In this document: one piece after another, positions 7,907 through 17,535 of the stretch | Numbering within the stretch: the first letter of the stretch is position 1 | Layout: every line of letters starts with the position of its first letter | Assembly (NCBI RefSeq): GCF_050589645.1 | Contig: NZ_JBNGOQ010000005.1 | Span: 62,001-126,000, forward strand | Direction of reading: 5' to 3' | Origin: JBNGOQ01 sp050589645 | Lineage (GTDB): Bacteria; Bacteroidota; Bacteroidia; Flavobacteriales; Flavobacteriaceae | DNA: 64,000 nucleotides | The notes under the pieces: generated by a model | Told to the model about the DNA's origin: nothing | The model's database searches: none | What the model saw: the letters and a program-made list of their open reading frames with translations, nothing else | Program-made: the position numbers and the translations under genes

Positions 7907-9139
7907 TTACTTCTTTCGAATCATATTGAGCGAAAACCACCCCAATACCAGTATAATAATCCCCATAACAGCCCACAACCAGAACTTGTTCTCGAAAAGG
8001 GCCGAAGATGTTTCCACTGGCGTTTTGGAGAGGAGGGATTCTACCCCTAAGGTCAACGGCGCTGCATTTTTTGGAATACTTTCCAGAAAGCGGCTCAGGT
8101 CATATTTTGGCTTTACGGCATAGGGGTTGCCATAAATAAGACTGTAACGGGCCTCTTTGGCAAAGCGCACGTCCAACCAATATTTATGTCCTTCCACGAC
8201 TACCGATTCAATTTCGAGCGGTTCGTTGTCCTCGTTCTCGATTTGGATTTGGATTTTTGAGGCGGCGGTACTCGGGAACTCGAACCCGTTTTTTTCCAGG
8301 GAACTTAAAGTGCCTGCAAATAGGGTGGCATAATTGTAACGCCAGCCCTTTTCGGTCTGTATACTATCGAGGACATATTTTATGGTAATAGGGCGGTAGT
8401 AGTCCAATTGGTCTTTGCACCTGATCTCTATATGGCTTACGGGTACCTTTTGCTCCAAACTTAGGTTTACCGCAGTACGCTGCGTCTTTGGTTCCTGGGC
8501 AATATCGAGTTTCTTGACCGGGTATTTGATCTTAGTGGCCGGAACTGTGGTGATCTTGCCTATTTGTGCTCCTAGGAGTTTGGGATCTGTCCTGCTCTTT
8601 ACCCCAATTCTAAAATAACGGTATTTGGCATTTGTAAAACGAAGGGTGGTAAATTTATAGTCGGTCAGTTCATTTTTAATGGCCAGTATCCGGTAATCCT
8701 CCAATAGGGTAAACCAATTCTGGTTGTCCTGACTTCCTTCCAGGGAAAGGAGCCAATCAAAATTGGGAGTGTTAAAATCCAGTCTTATTTCATTAATGGT
8801 CTCGCCCTTGGGAATCTGGTAAGTAACGTAATGTTTCTCAGCAGTACTAACGGCGTTTATTCGTTCTATATTGACCCAGTTGTAGCTATTCTTTTCTCGT
8901 GATTCACGGAGGATATAAGGCGCCTCAATGGTATCGTTGTCTTTGGTAATGCCCAAAATTCGGATATCGGATAAATCCTTGGAGACTTTGTTGAATATTG
9001 CATTGGGTAATACCACCTGGTGCCAGTTGGAGGTGACTCCACTGAGCTCCCGTTCATATCTATACCCATCCGTTTGTCCAATAACGCCGAACGAATGGCC
9101 CAGAAACAGAACAAAAACCAAGCTAGCTTTCCGACTCAT
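7907..9139 (-). CDS. DUF3999 family membrane-anchored protein
   Basis: About 410 residues: an N-terminal signal peptide (MSRKASLVFVLFLGHSFGV), a large extracytoplasmic beta-rich part with discoidin-like segments (for example RFTNAKYRYFRIGVKS), and a C-terminal membrane helix ending in a basic tail (LWAVMGIIILVLGWFSL...RKK). This matches the DUF3999 family, which usually sits next to DUF2339. The start overlaps the end of the DUF2339 gene by 17 bases, so the two are translated together and probably form one envelope complex. The ATG at 9139 is preferred over the TTG at 9145. Biochemical role unknown. Confidence 0.8.
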   Translation of the reverse strand: MSRKASLVFVLFLGHSFGVIGQTDGYRYERELSGVTSNWHQVVLPNAIFNKVSKDLSDIRILGITKDNDTIEAPYILRESREKNSYNWVNIERINAVSTAEKHYVTYQIPKGETINEIRLDFNTPNFDWLLSLEGSQDNQNWFTLLEDYRILAIKNELTDYKFTTLRFTNAKYRYFRIGVKSRTDPKLLGAQIGKITTVPATKIKYPVKKLDIAQEPKTQRTAVNLSLEQKVPVSHIEIRCKDQLDYYRPITIKYVLDSIQTEKGWRYNYATLFAGTLSSLEKNGFEFPSTAASKIQIQIENEDNEPLEIESVVVEGHKYWLDVRFAKEARYSLIYGNPYAVKPKYDLSRFLESIPKNAAPLTLGVESLLSKTPVETSSALFENKFWLWAVMGIIILVLGWFSLNMIRKK

Positions 9140-11495
9140 TTGCAATGCTGTTTTTAAATCGGTTATATAGAAAGGAAATAATCAGTAGTAGCACCCCTAA
9201 GGCCACAAAAACGATGGTCTTGGAAATTGTGTTTAGATGGGAGATGTCGTAAAGGAAGAGTTTGATCAGGGTAATGCCGAACAAAACAATGGCCCCGATA
9301 CGTAGGTATTGTTTCCTTTTCCAAATACCCAGCACAATCAACAATAGGGAATAGGTGCCCCAAAAAATACTAAGGCTTAGTTTATGGGATTGATTGGCCC
9401 CTGCTAGATCCATCCAATGGAGCAATTCGCTACTGGCGACCCAAATAATACAAATATGGAGCATAAATTCGAAAGGAACCCTAAAATTTATTTTCATAAA
9501 GGCTTGCTTACCATAGTGGTAACAGCTCCACAGTAACATTGCTGCACAGACAAAGCTAACATAGCGTATGCCGATGTTCATGGGACCAACCGTATAGAAT
9601 TCGCCCAGTGTTTGATCCAGATAGCTTTCCCTTAATTCGCTAAGTGCATAAAGGCCAAGGGTTAAAAATAATAAAAGAGCCAACATGCTTAGAACGAGGT
9701 TTACTATCCCCATAAGCCGGTTTCCTATTTTCGTGATATTGAAAAGCGACATGGCGCCCAGAAAGATCAGGGAGTAATTCAGGAGCCATATGGTGTTGTA
9801 ACGTCTTAGATCCCAATTATAGATCCGGTTGTTATAGGTTTGATCGTCCTGAAGAATCAGCCTAGAATCGGCGTACAGTTGCTCCCAGTACGTATCGATT
9901 TCTATTACAAACGCGAAGTAAAGTACAATTCCTAAAAGTACGGGGGTTACCACAGAGAACATGCTGGCCAAGACATTGCTCGGTATCTCGGTTGTTTGGT
10001 ATTTGGAACTACGATCAAGATAGGTTACTAACCCAAGGGCAGCGGCCACTGCCATAGAAGTAAAAAAATTGATGTTCAACAGAGGCGTCACACGCAACTC
10101 ATCGGGATTTTCAAAGGAAACGCTAGGTACCAAGATCCAATCATGTACCAGGCTAAAAAAGGAGAGTACGATAAGCGGATAGGCCAATCTTTCATACATG
10201 GCAACCCCTTTTGTCCTGCCTATCCAGAAAAGCAAAGCGGCTTCAAAGGCCCATAACAAGCTTACCCAATTGCCATCCAATTGCACAGGTACGGCAATGG
10301 TAATGAATACCAGTACCAGGCCGGCAATCATATAAAAAATGTTCTTTTCAGGATGTTTCTGTCTAAAGAACAACACACTGACTACAAAATGGATCAGGGC
10401 ATTGCCCAGGGTAAACAGTCCCAAATATGCGTTCCCTTGTTCCTGACCAGAAACTAGACCGTACCCTATACCATAAAAAATAAAGGAATTTGACATCACG
10501 AGCAGTACGTCAAAGGCCGAAAATTTTTCCTTGCCTATCATCTTATAGGCAATAAAAGTGATATAAAAAATGAGGAAAAAGAGCAATAGGAAAAGTAGCG
10601 CCAAAGCAAAGTGCCGCTCTGCCTCATAGGAGATGACTACCCAGGGAACATAGATAAGCCAGGTTAGTACAAACGCACTGAAGAAAAGCGGCTTCCAATA
10701 CTTCTTGAAGGCGATGATCAGGACCCCGCAATTGAGAATCACCATATAACTGTAGAGCACGGCCACCTTTCCGGAACCGTCACTCAACAAAAAAGGTACC
10801 GCATAAGCTCCTACCAGACCCAGGACGGCAATAATCTGTTTGTTGTAGTTTAAAGCGGCCGTAATGGTAAATGCCGTAAAAACGACCATCAATGCAAAGG
10901 TTATACCTTGGGGTATAAGCTCATAAAAATCGTATGCAGCGTAGGATATAAAATACAGTATGGTCATGGCGCCGCTGACCAGTACCGAACTGTAATTTTC
11001 GTAATTTGATTTTAACCGTATGCCAAACCCCAGCAGAACCAAACCACTTGCATAGCCCAGTACAATACGGGTAAGTGGACTTATTAGATTGTGTTCTATG
11101 GAATATTTGGCGCCTATGGCCACTCCTATAATCGTGATTATGATCCCAATCTTATTGATGAGGTTCTCCCCGATGAATTTTTCCCAATTGGACCTCGCGT
11201 TTCTTTTAGAGGGCGTACCAACTGTTGCAGGTTGTCTCCCAACAGAATCTTCCTTACTGGAAGGAGCGGCATGGGCCTGGGGAACGATAGGGATATCTAC
11301 TTCCGGAGTTTTATCCGTTCGCTGTGGGGCAGCGGGTATTTCTTCCTTTTGCACCGGTTTCCCATCTTCGGATGCCTTTAAGCGCAAGAGCCCCTTCCGT
11401 AGCTCGTCAATTTCACCGGAAAAGGCCTCTTGTCTTCTTAAAAGGTGTTCCAACTGTCGGGAAAGCTGGTCTATTTTCTCCTGGTTATCGGCCAT
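9123..11495 (-). CDS. DUF2339 polytopic membrane protein
   Basis: 790-residue protein. Residues 1-45 form a coiled coil (KIDQLSRQLEHLLRRQEAF), residues about 45-105 are a low-complexity linker, and the rest is a chain of more than 20 hydrophobic helices. This matches the DUF2339 family of predicted inner-membrane proteins of unknown function. It overlaps the DUF3999 gene, the standard partner, in a two-gene unit. The large number of helices suggests a transporter-like or scaffolding role, but nothing in the sequence fixes it. Confidence 0.85.
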   Translation of the reverse strand: MADNQEKIDQLSRQLEHLLRRQEAFSGEIDELRKGLLRLKASEDGKPVQKEEIPAAPQRTDKTPEVDIPIVPQAHAAPSSKEDSVGRQPATVGTPSKRNARSNWEKFIGENLINKIGIIITIIGVAIGAKYSIEHNLISPLTRIVLGYASGLVLLGFGIRLKSNYENYSSVLVSGAMTILYFISYAAYDFYELIPQGITFALMVVFTAFTITAALNYNKQIIAVLGLVGAYAVPFLLSDGSGKVAVLYSYMVILNCGVLIIAFKKYWKPLFFSAFVLTWLIYVPWVVISYEAERHFALALLFLLLFFLIFYITFIAYKMIGKEKFSAFDVLLVMSNSFIFYGIGYGLVSGQEQGNAYLGLFTLGNALIHFVVSVLFFRQKHPEKNIFYMIAGLVLVFITIAVPVQLDGNWVSLLWAFEAALLFWIGRTKGVAMYERLAYPLIVLSFFSLVHDWILVPSVSFENPDELRVTPLLNINFFTSMAVAAALGLVTYLDRSSKYQTTEIPSNVLASMFSVVTPVLLGIVLYFAFVIEIDTYWEQLYADSRLILQDDQTYNNRIYNWDLRRYNTIWLLNYSLIFLGAMSLFNITKIGNRLMGIVNLVLSMLALLLFLTLGLYALSELRESYLDQTLGEFYTVGPMNIGIRYVSFVCAAMLLWSCYHYGKQAFMKINFRVPFEFMLHICIIWVASSELLHWMDLAGANQSHKLSLSIFWGTYSLLLIVLGIWKRKQYLRIGAIVLFGITLIKLFLYDISHLNTISKTIVFVALGVLLLIISFLYNRFKNSIANESES

Positions 11496-11622
11496 TTGGT
11501 TATTTCGAAAATGCTATCACAGACCAAACTAGGTAAATTTTCACAATAATTTGAATTCTACTTCACGGAAAATTACAAGCTTCGTTTGTAATGGTAGGGA
11601 AAATTCCTGTTTTTGAGCGTAT

Positions 11623-12138
11623 TTACATATTCACAAATTCAAATCCGGCCAAGGGAATATTTCGCAGATCAAATTCTGTCTCGTTCAACAGGATGCCATG
11701 TTCCAAATAGGCCTTGAGATTGGCTAGCCAAAAGGTCCATCCATTGCTGCAACCATGATGGATGTTAAGTCTGCTCTCCTCATCGGTAGGGATTTCGTAT
11801 TGTCTTAGCGATACCAGCACCGCATTGCCCTTATCCTCCAAAGTGATGGATACTTTGCTTACCCCCGCAAAGGAAAGTTCCAAAAAGTCCGTTCCATTGG
11901 CCTGCAAAACCATACCTTTTTCCTGTCCGTCCCAGTTGTGCCATTCCCAGATATAGGTATCGCCTGCCGCTATGGCCTCGGAGCTGTCCCGTTGTCTCCC
12001 ATCTTTCTCGCTATATACGGCATTCCTTAAGAACCAAGAGGTGATTCCTTCCGTGGTGCCCCAGCACCAGTACAATTTTTTCATAGGTGCCTTTATATGG
12101 ATTTTTTTGGTAAAGGCATCGAAGCTTAGGTTGCTCAT
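11623..12138 (-). CDS. SRPBCC-fold START-like domain protein
   Basis: 171-residue protein of the AHSA1/START-like type. It has KIHIKAPMKKLYWCWGTTEGITSWF, the usual N-terminal strand-helix of this group (the helix is involved in closing the ligand pocket), then YIWEWHNWDG and a C-terminal helix after GCSNGWTFWLANLKAYLEHG. It lies five bases downstream of the beta-lactamase-fold lipoprotein gene and is likely cotranscribed. Ligand unknown; only distantly similar to the other two SRPBCC proteins nearby. Confidence 0.78.
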   Translation of the reverse strand: MSNLSFDAFTKKIHIKAPMKKLYWCWGTTEGITSWFLRNAVYSEKDGRQRDSSEAIAAGDTYIWEWHNWDGQEKGMVLQANGTDFLELSFAGVSKVSITLEDKGNAVLVSLRQYEIPTDEESRLNIHHGCSNGWTFWLANLKAYLEHGILLNETEFDLRNIPLAGFEFVNM

Positions 12139-12142
12139 TTTT

Positions 12143-13306
12143 TTACTTTTTTCGTTTTAACTCGTAGTTGTATATTTCCCTACCCAATGCAGCCAAAAAG
12201 GGTATTCCCAGGTCGTCGTATTCATAGACATCATCATTAAAAATGCCGTCTTTGTTGACCAAAATGGTCGCGGTCAGCAAAAATTCAATATGGTTTTTGG
12301 TGTCACTAATATAGGCACAGTCCGTTAAGGTACCATACGCATAACCTACCTTGTTGTATATCTTGATATGGGGGGGGATGTCTGCCTCCTCATCCCCGTA
12401 CATAAAGAACTTTACATAGCTGTCATAGTAGGTTTCGGGATCATAGCCTATTGCCTTGGGCAGGGTATGCATCGCATTCAATAAGAACTTGTGCTGTTCC
12501 GTGCTAAGATCAAATCGCTCCATCTCCGAATATTTTTCAGGGAAAAGGGTACGCTTCAGTACCTCATGTTGGGCGTCTATGGGATAATAGTTTTTTAAAC
12601 TAAAGTCAAAGGGTTCATGCTGTAGCATATCATCCTCGTAATAACCGCTGCCCTTTTTGATCCCGTTCATTTGCAAGGCCTTGGCCGAAGTGTTTATTAT
12701 TGGCTCCGTGGGCGCTGTAGTACTGTCATTGAGATAGATGATAAGCGGTTTGGTTGTAATTTCATCGGCATTGGGTGTAGAGAGCCTATGGGCAATACGC
12801 ATAGGGGCAATCCCTTTGCTCGCCAATTGCCGATTGATGTAGTCCTGACCCATAAACTCGAAGAGACGGTTATAGGCTTGGTTATCGCTAACCGCAAATA
12901 TTTTTGAAATTTCTTCTGCGAATGTGGTTTCCAGGGTGTCTCCCTCTACATAAAAAAGGGTGTTTCGGGATAGGGAGTCCACCTGATTCAATTTTTCCAG
13001 GCTTAAAACGGCGATTGGAAATTTTACGGTACTTGCGGGATAGAAATAGGAGTTCTCATCTACCTGAAAATCCAAGTCAGTAAAGAAAACGCTGTCATTT
13101 TTTCTATCGATTTGGGTATACCGTACCTGCAGCTCGTGCACTTCCACATGGTCCATCACTCTTTTTATATTGGGGTCTTGCGAGGAAAGGGCGAGCTTCA
13201 GTGGATTTGCTGACTTGGTTTGTGGCGTACAACTCCCTAACACCAATACGGTAAGTAGGCATAACTGCCTCCAGGTTTTACATTGCATGACCTGTAATGG
13301 TATCAT
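12143..13306 (-). CDS. Class A beta-lactamase-fold serine hydrolase, lipoprotein
   Basis: 387-residue lipoprotein: hydrophobic signal ending LVLGSC, with Cys as the lipidation site. The serine-hydrolase motifs are visible in order: SxxK in ASTVKFPIA, SDN in FAVSDNQAYN, and KxG in IYNKVGYAYG. The length exceeds ordinary class A enzymes by about 100 residues, and the general look is of the beta-lactamase2 group, whose members are often not antibiotic-degrading. It may act on cell-wall or other periplasmic substrates. Two ATG choices (13306 or six codons later) give the same lipobox. Confidence 0.8.
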   Translation of the reverse strand: MIPLQVMQCKTWRQLCLLTVLVLGSCTPQTKSANPLKLALSSQDPNIKRVMDHVEVHELQVRYTQIDRKNDSVFFTDLDFQVDENSYFYPASTVKFPIAVLSLEKLNQVDSLSRNTLFYVEGDTLETTFAEEISKIFAVSDNQAYNRLFEFMGQDYINRQLASKGIAPMRIAHRLSTPNADEITTKPLIIYLNDSTTAPTEPIINTSAKALQMNGIKKGSGYYEDDMLQHEPFDFSLKNYYPIDAQHEVLKRTLFPEKYSEMERFDLSTEQHKFLLNAMHTLPKAIGYDPETYYDSYVKFFMYGDEEADIPPHIKIYNKVGYAYGTLTDCAYISDTKNHIEFLLTATILVNKDGIFNDDVYEYDDLGIPFLAALGREIYNYELKRKK

Positions 13307-13325
13307 TGCTGCAGCTTATATGGTG

Positions 13326-13565
13326 TCAACCCTCATAAATCTCTCCCCTATGGGGTGCCAAGGCGTCCCGTACGGGTATCATTGCGTCTTCCTCGACCAC
13401 CATAAACGCTATGCTGTGCATCGTGCTGTGTGCCTTATGGCCGGTAATATTCAGATGTAACGCCTGCAACGCTATGTATTCCTTTAGGTGTTTTTCATGA
13501 TGCTCGGCTGTCTTATGGGCATCAGGCCCCCTAAAATCCCAAATCAGTTTAATTTTTCTATTCAC
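13326..13565 (-). CDS. Conserved-looking small protein of unknown function
   Basis: 79 residues starting at a GTG (13565), reading MNRKIKLIWDFRGPDAHKTA and ending HRGEIYEG. It is rich in histidine (nine or so) and has a plausible alpha/beta pattern with a hydrophobic strand MHSIAFMVVEE. It lies between the SRPBCC gene (35 bases upstream) and the lipoprotein gene (19 bases downstream), all on the minus strand, so coexpression is likely. No domain is recognised; histidine content might mean metal binding. Confidence 0.6.
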   Translation of the reverse strand: MNRKIKLIWDFRGPDAHKTAEHHEKHLKEYIALQALHLNITGHKAHSTMHSIAFMVVEEDAMIPVRDALAPHRGEIYEG

Positions 13566-13600
13566 TGTATAGGCTTATATCCAAAAAATCAGCTTATTTT

Positions 13601-14059
13601 CTACTCACTGTCCTGTACAGAAACCCCTTTCTCGGCAAAGGCCTTAAAGTCCTGTAAATATTTCAACGATTGTTTTTTAAATGCACCTGGCATAAAGAAT
13701 GCCATTGCCTTCATCATAAAACCGGAAAAATGGAACTCGGTTTCCGAAACCCATTCGGTCTGCTGTTCATTTATTTCCTTAAAATAGTTCTTCTGTATAT
13801 TGTGCACCCCCTTGGTGTCATAGGTTGCATGGAACTCTTCGGGGAAATTACGTGCCATAATGGTCTCTATCAACACCAATTCGCGCTTTCCCATTTTATA
13901 ATGCAATTCGGTTTTAGCGCCATCTTCTCCTGGATTTCCTGACAGAAGCTCATATTTCACCAGCCCGCGTTGCCAATGTTTCATATTTTCGGGATTGTCA
14001 AGTTTTGCGATAAGCGCATCACGGGATAGGTCAATTGTAATTCGTGTAGTGTATTTCAT
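13601..14059 (-). CDS. SRPBCC-fold (START/Bet v1-like) protein, paralog
   Basis: 152-residue paralog of the protein at 7398-7841; shared blocks include LHYKMGKRELVLIETIM and MKAMAFFMPGAFKKQ. Fold: N-terminal strand MKYTTRITIDLSR, central sheet and C-terminal helix (LKYLQDFKAFAEKG). It heads a minus-strand group with the small histidine-rich protein, the hydrolase lipoprotein and another START-like protein. Ligand unknown. Confidence 0.8.
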   Translation of the reverse strand: MKYTTRITIDLSRDALIAKLDNPENMKHWQRGLVKYELLSGNPGEDGAKTELHYKMGKRELVLIETIMARNFPEEFHATYDTKGVHNIQKNYFKEINEQQTEWVSETEFHFSGFMMKAMAFFMPGAFKKQSLKYLQDFKAFAEKGVSVQDSE

Positions 14060-14214
14060 ATAGTTTTGGTTTGCGAAATCAAAATGGGACGCCGGTCGGT
14101 GTCTGGGAAAGGTAGCGTGTGTGTGATTTCATTTTGATTAGGTTTGTTCCACTAATGTACTAAATTATCAGTTTTGCGCCCTGGTAAAAATGTGTTAATC
14201 AATGTACATAAGTC

Positions 14215-14244
14215 TTGTTCAACCTAACGGATTTGTTATTTTTG
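14215..14244 (+). promoter_or_regulatory. Bacteroidota-type promoter for the PPIase/SurA operon
   Basis: TTG at 14215-14217, 19 bases, then TATTTTTG at 14237-14244, an exact match to the TAnnTTTG -7 box of this phylum's primary sigma factor. The box ends only five bases before the ATG at 14249, so the transcript would be leaderless or nearly so. Confidence 0.55.
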
Positions 14245-14248
14245 CGGA

Positions 14249-15142
14249 ATGCGGTTTTTGAAAAAATTCGGTTTTCGGTCACAATATCCCCTAAGCGCCA
14301 TCGCCCTGCTGGTTTTTGTGGCATCCTGCGATTCGCTCTTTAACAAAAATGAAGACAAGGAACCTATTGCTAGGGTGGGCGATACCTATCTGTATAAAGA
14401 GGATATTGCCTCACTTTTGGAAAGCAACATATCCAAACAGGACAGTGCGTACTTTGTAACCAATTATATTAACAATTGGGCCTCCAAACAATTACTGCTT
14501 TCCAAGGCAAAAATAAACTTGCCGGAAGATAAGTTATCCGAGTTTGAACAGTTGGTGAACGATTACCGCACGGACCTCTACACAAGGGCCTACAAGGAAG
14601 CTTTGGTACAACAGGGGCAGGATACCACCATAAGCCCTTCCCAATTGCGACTATTTTATGAACGGGAAAAAGAAAATTTTAAGCTTAAGGAAAAACTGGT
14701 GAAACTACGCTTTATTGAACTTCCCAAGCAGTTCTTGAACAAGGAGGAGGTAAGCAGACGCATAAAGCGCTTCAATGCGGAAGATGTGGAATACTTGGAT
14801 TCCATTGGCGTGCAATTCACAAAACTCAATTTTAACGACTCACTTTGGATAAGGGCTTCCCGGGTCATCGAGGAAGTTCCGCCACTGACTTTCGAAAACC
14901 AGGAGAGATACTTAAAAAAATCACAATTTTTTGAATTGGAGGATTCATTAGGGGTATATTTGGCTAAGGTTATCAATGTTTTAGAAGTCAACGATATAGC
15001 TCCACTTTCGTATATAGAACCCAATATTAAACAAGTGTTGCTCAATAGAAGAAAACTAAACTATATTCGAAAACTGGAAACCGAAATTATTGATGAAGCT
15101 ATTAAAGAAAAAGATTTTGAAGTGTATGGACAAGATGAATAA
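14249..15142 (+). CDS. Periplasmic PPIase-like (SurA/PrsA type) lipoprotein
   Basis: 297 residues with a lipoprotein signal (AIALLVFVASCDS, Cys lipidated). The body is mostly helical like the chaperone part of SurA/PrsA, beginning with the conserved IARVGDTYLYKEDI. It lacks a complete parvulin domain: the segment 120-240 (KEKLVKLRFIELPK onward) shows only the usual strand before it. It is the first gene of an operon with SurA, whose start overlaps its end, so it probably helps outer-membrane protein folding as a chaperone without isomerase activity. Bacteroidota often carry such a second gene next to surA. Confidence 0.8.
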   Translation: MRFLKKFGFRSQYPLSAIALLVFVASCDSLFNKNEDKEPIARVGDTYLYKEDIASLLESNISKQDSAYFVTNYINNWASKQLLLSKAKINLPEDKLSEFEQLVNDYRTDLYTRAYKEALVQQGQDTTISPSQLRLFYEREKENFKLKEKLVKLRFIELPKQFLNKEEVSRRIKRFNAEDVEYLDSIGVQFTKLNFNDSLWIRASRVIEEVPPLTFENQERYLKKSQFFELEDSLGVYLAKVINVLEVNDIAPLSYIEPNIKQVLLNRRKLNYIRKLETEIIDEAIKEKDFEVYGQDE

Positions 15143-16577
15143 AATAGGACTTTCGCTTTGTTTTTTATTATGGGGAAGCCTATCCGCAATGGCGCAAATA
15201 GATTCCATTCCCGATACCCAGATCGAACCGACAGAAGAGGTTTTGTTAGCGAGTGCAGACATTAAAAAGGATTCCACCAAGAGCCCAAATAGGGTAAAGT
15301 TGGATGGTATTTCGGCGGTTGTGGGCGATTATGTTATCCTGGATTCGGATATTGAGAAAACCTTGATCGACCTACGGAGTCAAGGTGCTTCAACGGCCGA
15401 TATCACGAGATGTGGCCTTTTGGGGAAACTCATGGAAGACCGTTTATATGCGCACCAGGCCGTACAGGACAGTATCTTGGTTTCCGATGACGAGGTAAAT
15501 GCCACCAGTGATAGACAAATACAGCAATTGGTGGCACAGGTAGGGAGTATGAAGAAGGTACTTAAATTCTACAAAAAGGAGGATGAGGTAAGCTTTAGGA
15601 AAGAACTTTTTGAAATAAACAAACTTCGAATCCTGTCCGAAAAAATGCAGCAAAAGATTGTTGGCGATATAGAGATTACCCCGGAAGAGGTGAGACAGTT
15701 CTTCAACAAGATTCCAGAGGCCGAACGTCCGGTATTCGGTGCGGAACTGGAAATTGCCCAGATCGTGAAGGAGCCCGAGATTCCGGAAACCGAAAAGCAA
15801 AAAGTCATAGACAAGTTAAATACGATTAAAGCCGATGTGGAGGAAAACAATGCGAGTTTTAGCGTAAAGGCTATTTTGTATTCGCAGGACCCAGGTTCCA
15901 AATCCAAAGGCGGTTTTTATAGTATGACAAGGGAAACCCCATTTGTAAAGGAGTTCAAGGATGTTGCGTTTAGCCTTCAGCAAGGGGAAATTTCCGAACC
16001 ATTTGAAACTACCTTTGGGTATCATATTATCTATATCGAAAAAATAAGGGGTCAGGAATTGGATTTGCGCCATATCCTGATTTCGCCCGAAATCCCACAA
16101 AGTGCTATAGAAAAGGCAACGACCCAGTTAGACAGTGTACGGCAAATGGTCTTGGACGGCGAGCTTACGTTTGCCGAAGCGGCCTTGAAATATTCCGATC
16201 AAAAGGAAACGAAATTCGATGGGGGAAAATTGCGGAATCCGATAAACTTTGATTCCCGCTTTGAGCTCACCAATATGGATCCCACGCTGTACAACCAGGT
16301 CCGTAACCTAAAGGATGATGAAATCTCGAGACCGCTTTTGGAAGATGATCAACGGGGAGGCGCACCGAAGTATAAAATATTGAAAATTACTAACAGATAT
16401 GATGAACATGTGGCCGATTTTGCCAAGGATTATATCAAGATACAGGAATTGGCCCTGCGCGAAAAACAGTTCAATGCCATTAAGGAATGGATGAACAAGC
16501 ATATAAAGGATACCTATGTAAGCGTAAACGAGGGTAATAAGAGTTGCAATTTTGCTAACAATTGGGTAAAGGAATAA
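15126..16577 (+). CDS. surA: Peptidylprolyl isomerase SurA, outer-membrane protein chaperone
   Basis: About 483 residues: signal peptide (MNKIGLSLCFLLWGSLSAMA), an N-terminal chaperone module with DGISAVVGDYVILDSDIEK, then two parvulin domains. The first has the family block SKGGFYSMTRETPFVKEFKD and ends FGYHIIYIEKIRG; the second begins LDLRHILISPEI and contains KFDGGKLRNP. A SurA-like role in escorting outer-membrane proteins through the periplasm follows from this order. ATGs at 15126 and 15135 both overlap the end of the upstream gene; longer starts further 5' would bury the signal peptide. The MoxR gene follows after four bases. Confidence 0.9.
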   Translation: MDKMNKIGLSLCFLLWGSLSAMAQIDSIPDTQIEPTEEVLLASADIKKDSTKSPNRVKLDGISAVVGDYVILDSDIEKTLIDLRSQGASTADITRCGLLGKLMEDRLYAHQAVQDSILVSDDEVNATSDRQIQQLVAQVGSMKKVLKFYKKEDEVSFRKELFEINKLRILSEKMQQKIVGDIEITPEEVRQFFNKIPEAERPVFGAELEIAQIVKEPEIPETEKQKVIDKLNTIKADVEENNASFSVKAILYSQDPGSKSKGGFYSMTRETPFVKEFKDVAFSLQQGEISEPFETTFGYHIIYIEKIRGQELDLRHILISPEIPQSAIEKATTQLDSVRQMVLDGELTFAEAALKYSDQKETKFDGGKLRNPINFDSRFELTNMDPTLYNQVRNLKDDEISRPLLEDDQRGGAPKYKILKITNRYDEHVADFAKDYIKIQELALREKQFNAIKEWMNKHIKDTYVSVNEGNKSCNFANNWVKE

Positions 16578-16581
16578 TTGC

Positions 16582-17535
16582 ATGTCAGACGTTGCCGCTA
16601 TCAAGAGCTTAGTAGAAAAACACCATGCCCTAAAGACAGAGATCGCCAAAGTCATCATTGGTCAGGACGCAGTGATCGATCAAATCCTGATTTCCATTTA
16701 CACGGGCGGGCATTCACTCCTAATAGGGGTTCCCGGTCTTGCAAAAACCTTGATGGTAAACACCATAGCACAGGCCCTGGGCTTGGATTTTAAACGTATA
16801 CAATTTACACCAGATCTTATGCCCAGCGACATTCTGGGCAGTGAGGTTTTGGATCAAAACCGAAATTTCAAATTTATCAAAGGCCCGGTGTTCTCCAATA
16901 TTATTTTGGCGGATGAGATCAACCGTACCCCGCCGAAGACGCAAGCCGCACTTTTGGAGGCCATGCAGGAACGTGCCGTTACCATCGCGGGTCAACGCCA
17001 CAAACTAGCTTTGCCCTATTTTGTATTGGCCACCCAGAATCCTATTGAACAGGAAGGGACCTACCCTTTGCCCGAGGCCCAGCTGGATCGTTTTATGTTT
17101 GCCATAGAGCTTAAATACCCCTCTGTAGCCGAAGAAATCCAAGTGGTAAAGGCAACAACTTCAGATGATGAGGTAACGGTAAACGCTCTCTTTACGGCCG
17201 AGGAAATTTTAGCCGTGCAGCATTTGGTGCGGCGGATTCCGGTGCCCGACAATGTGGTGGAATATGCGGTAAATCTGGTGAACAGTACACGCCCAGTCCT
17301 GGAGACCACTTCTGATTTTGTGCGACAGTATATTGACTGGGGAGCGGGACCAAGAGCATCACAGAATTTGATTTTGGGCGCCAAGGCCCATGCCGCCATC
17401 CATGGAAAATACTCTCCGGACATAGAAGATGTACAGGCCATCGCCATGGGCATCCTCCGGCATAGGATCATTAAGAACTATAAGGCCGAAGCCGAAGGGA
17501 TATCCGAGGAGGATATCATTTTGAAACTGCTGTAA
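16582..17535 (+). CDS. MoxR-family AAA+ ATPase
   Basis: 317-residue cytosolic AAA+ chaperone. Walker A is GVPGLAKTLMV, Walker B IILADEINRTPPKTQAALLEAMQE, sensor I ATQNPIEQEGTYPLPEAQLDRF, all in the MoxR form. The C-terminal lid domain starts near residue 220. MoxR ATPases usually assist VWA-domain partners in metal insertion or envelope homeostasis, but no VWA gene follows here; instead it follows surA after four bases, so an envelope-related role is likely. Substrate not predictable. Confidence 0.92.
   Translation: MSDVAAIKSLVEKHHALKTEIAKVIIGQDAVIDQILISIYTGGHSLLIGVPGLAKTLMVNTIAQALGLDFKRIQFTPDLMPSDILGSEVLDQNRNFKFIKGPVFSNIILADEINRTPPKTQAALLEAMQERAVTIAGQRHKLALPYFVLATQNPIEQEGTYPLPEAQLDRFMFAIELKYPSVAEEIQVVKATTSDDEVTVNALFTAEEILAVQHLVRRIPVPDNVVEYAVNLVNSTRPVLETTSDFVRQYIDWGAGPRASQNLILGAKAHAAIHGKYSPDIEDVQAIAMGILRHRIIKNYKAEAEGISEEDIILKLL

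Noticed and set aside
11089..11532. 147-codon plus-strand frame
   Set aside because: Shadow of the DUF2339 N-terminal coding sequence, rich in Ser/Cys as antisense frames usually are.
12143..13306. Antibiotic-resistance beta-lactamase
   Set aside because: Motifs SxxK, SDN and KxG are present, but the protein is a longer lipoprotein of the beta-lactamase2 type; resistance is not implied.
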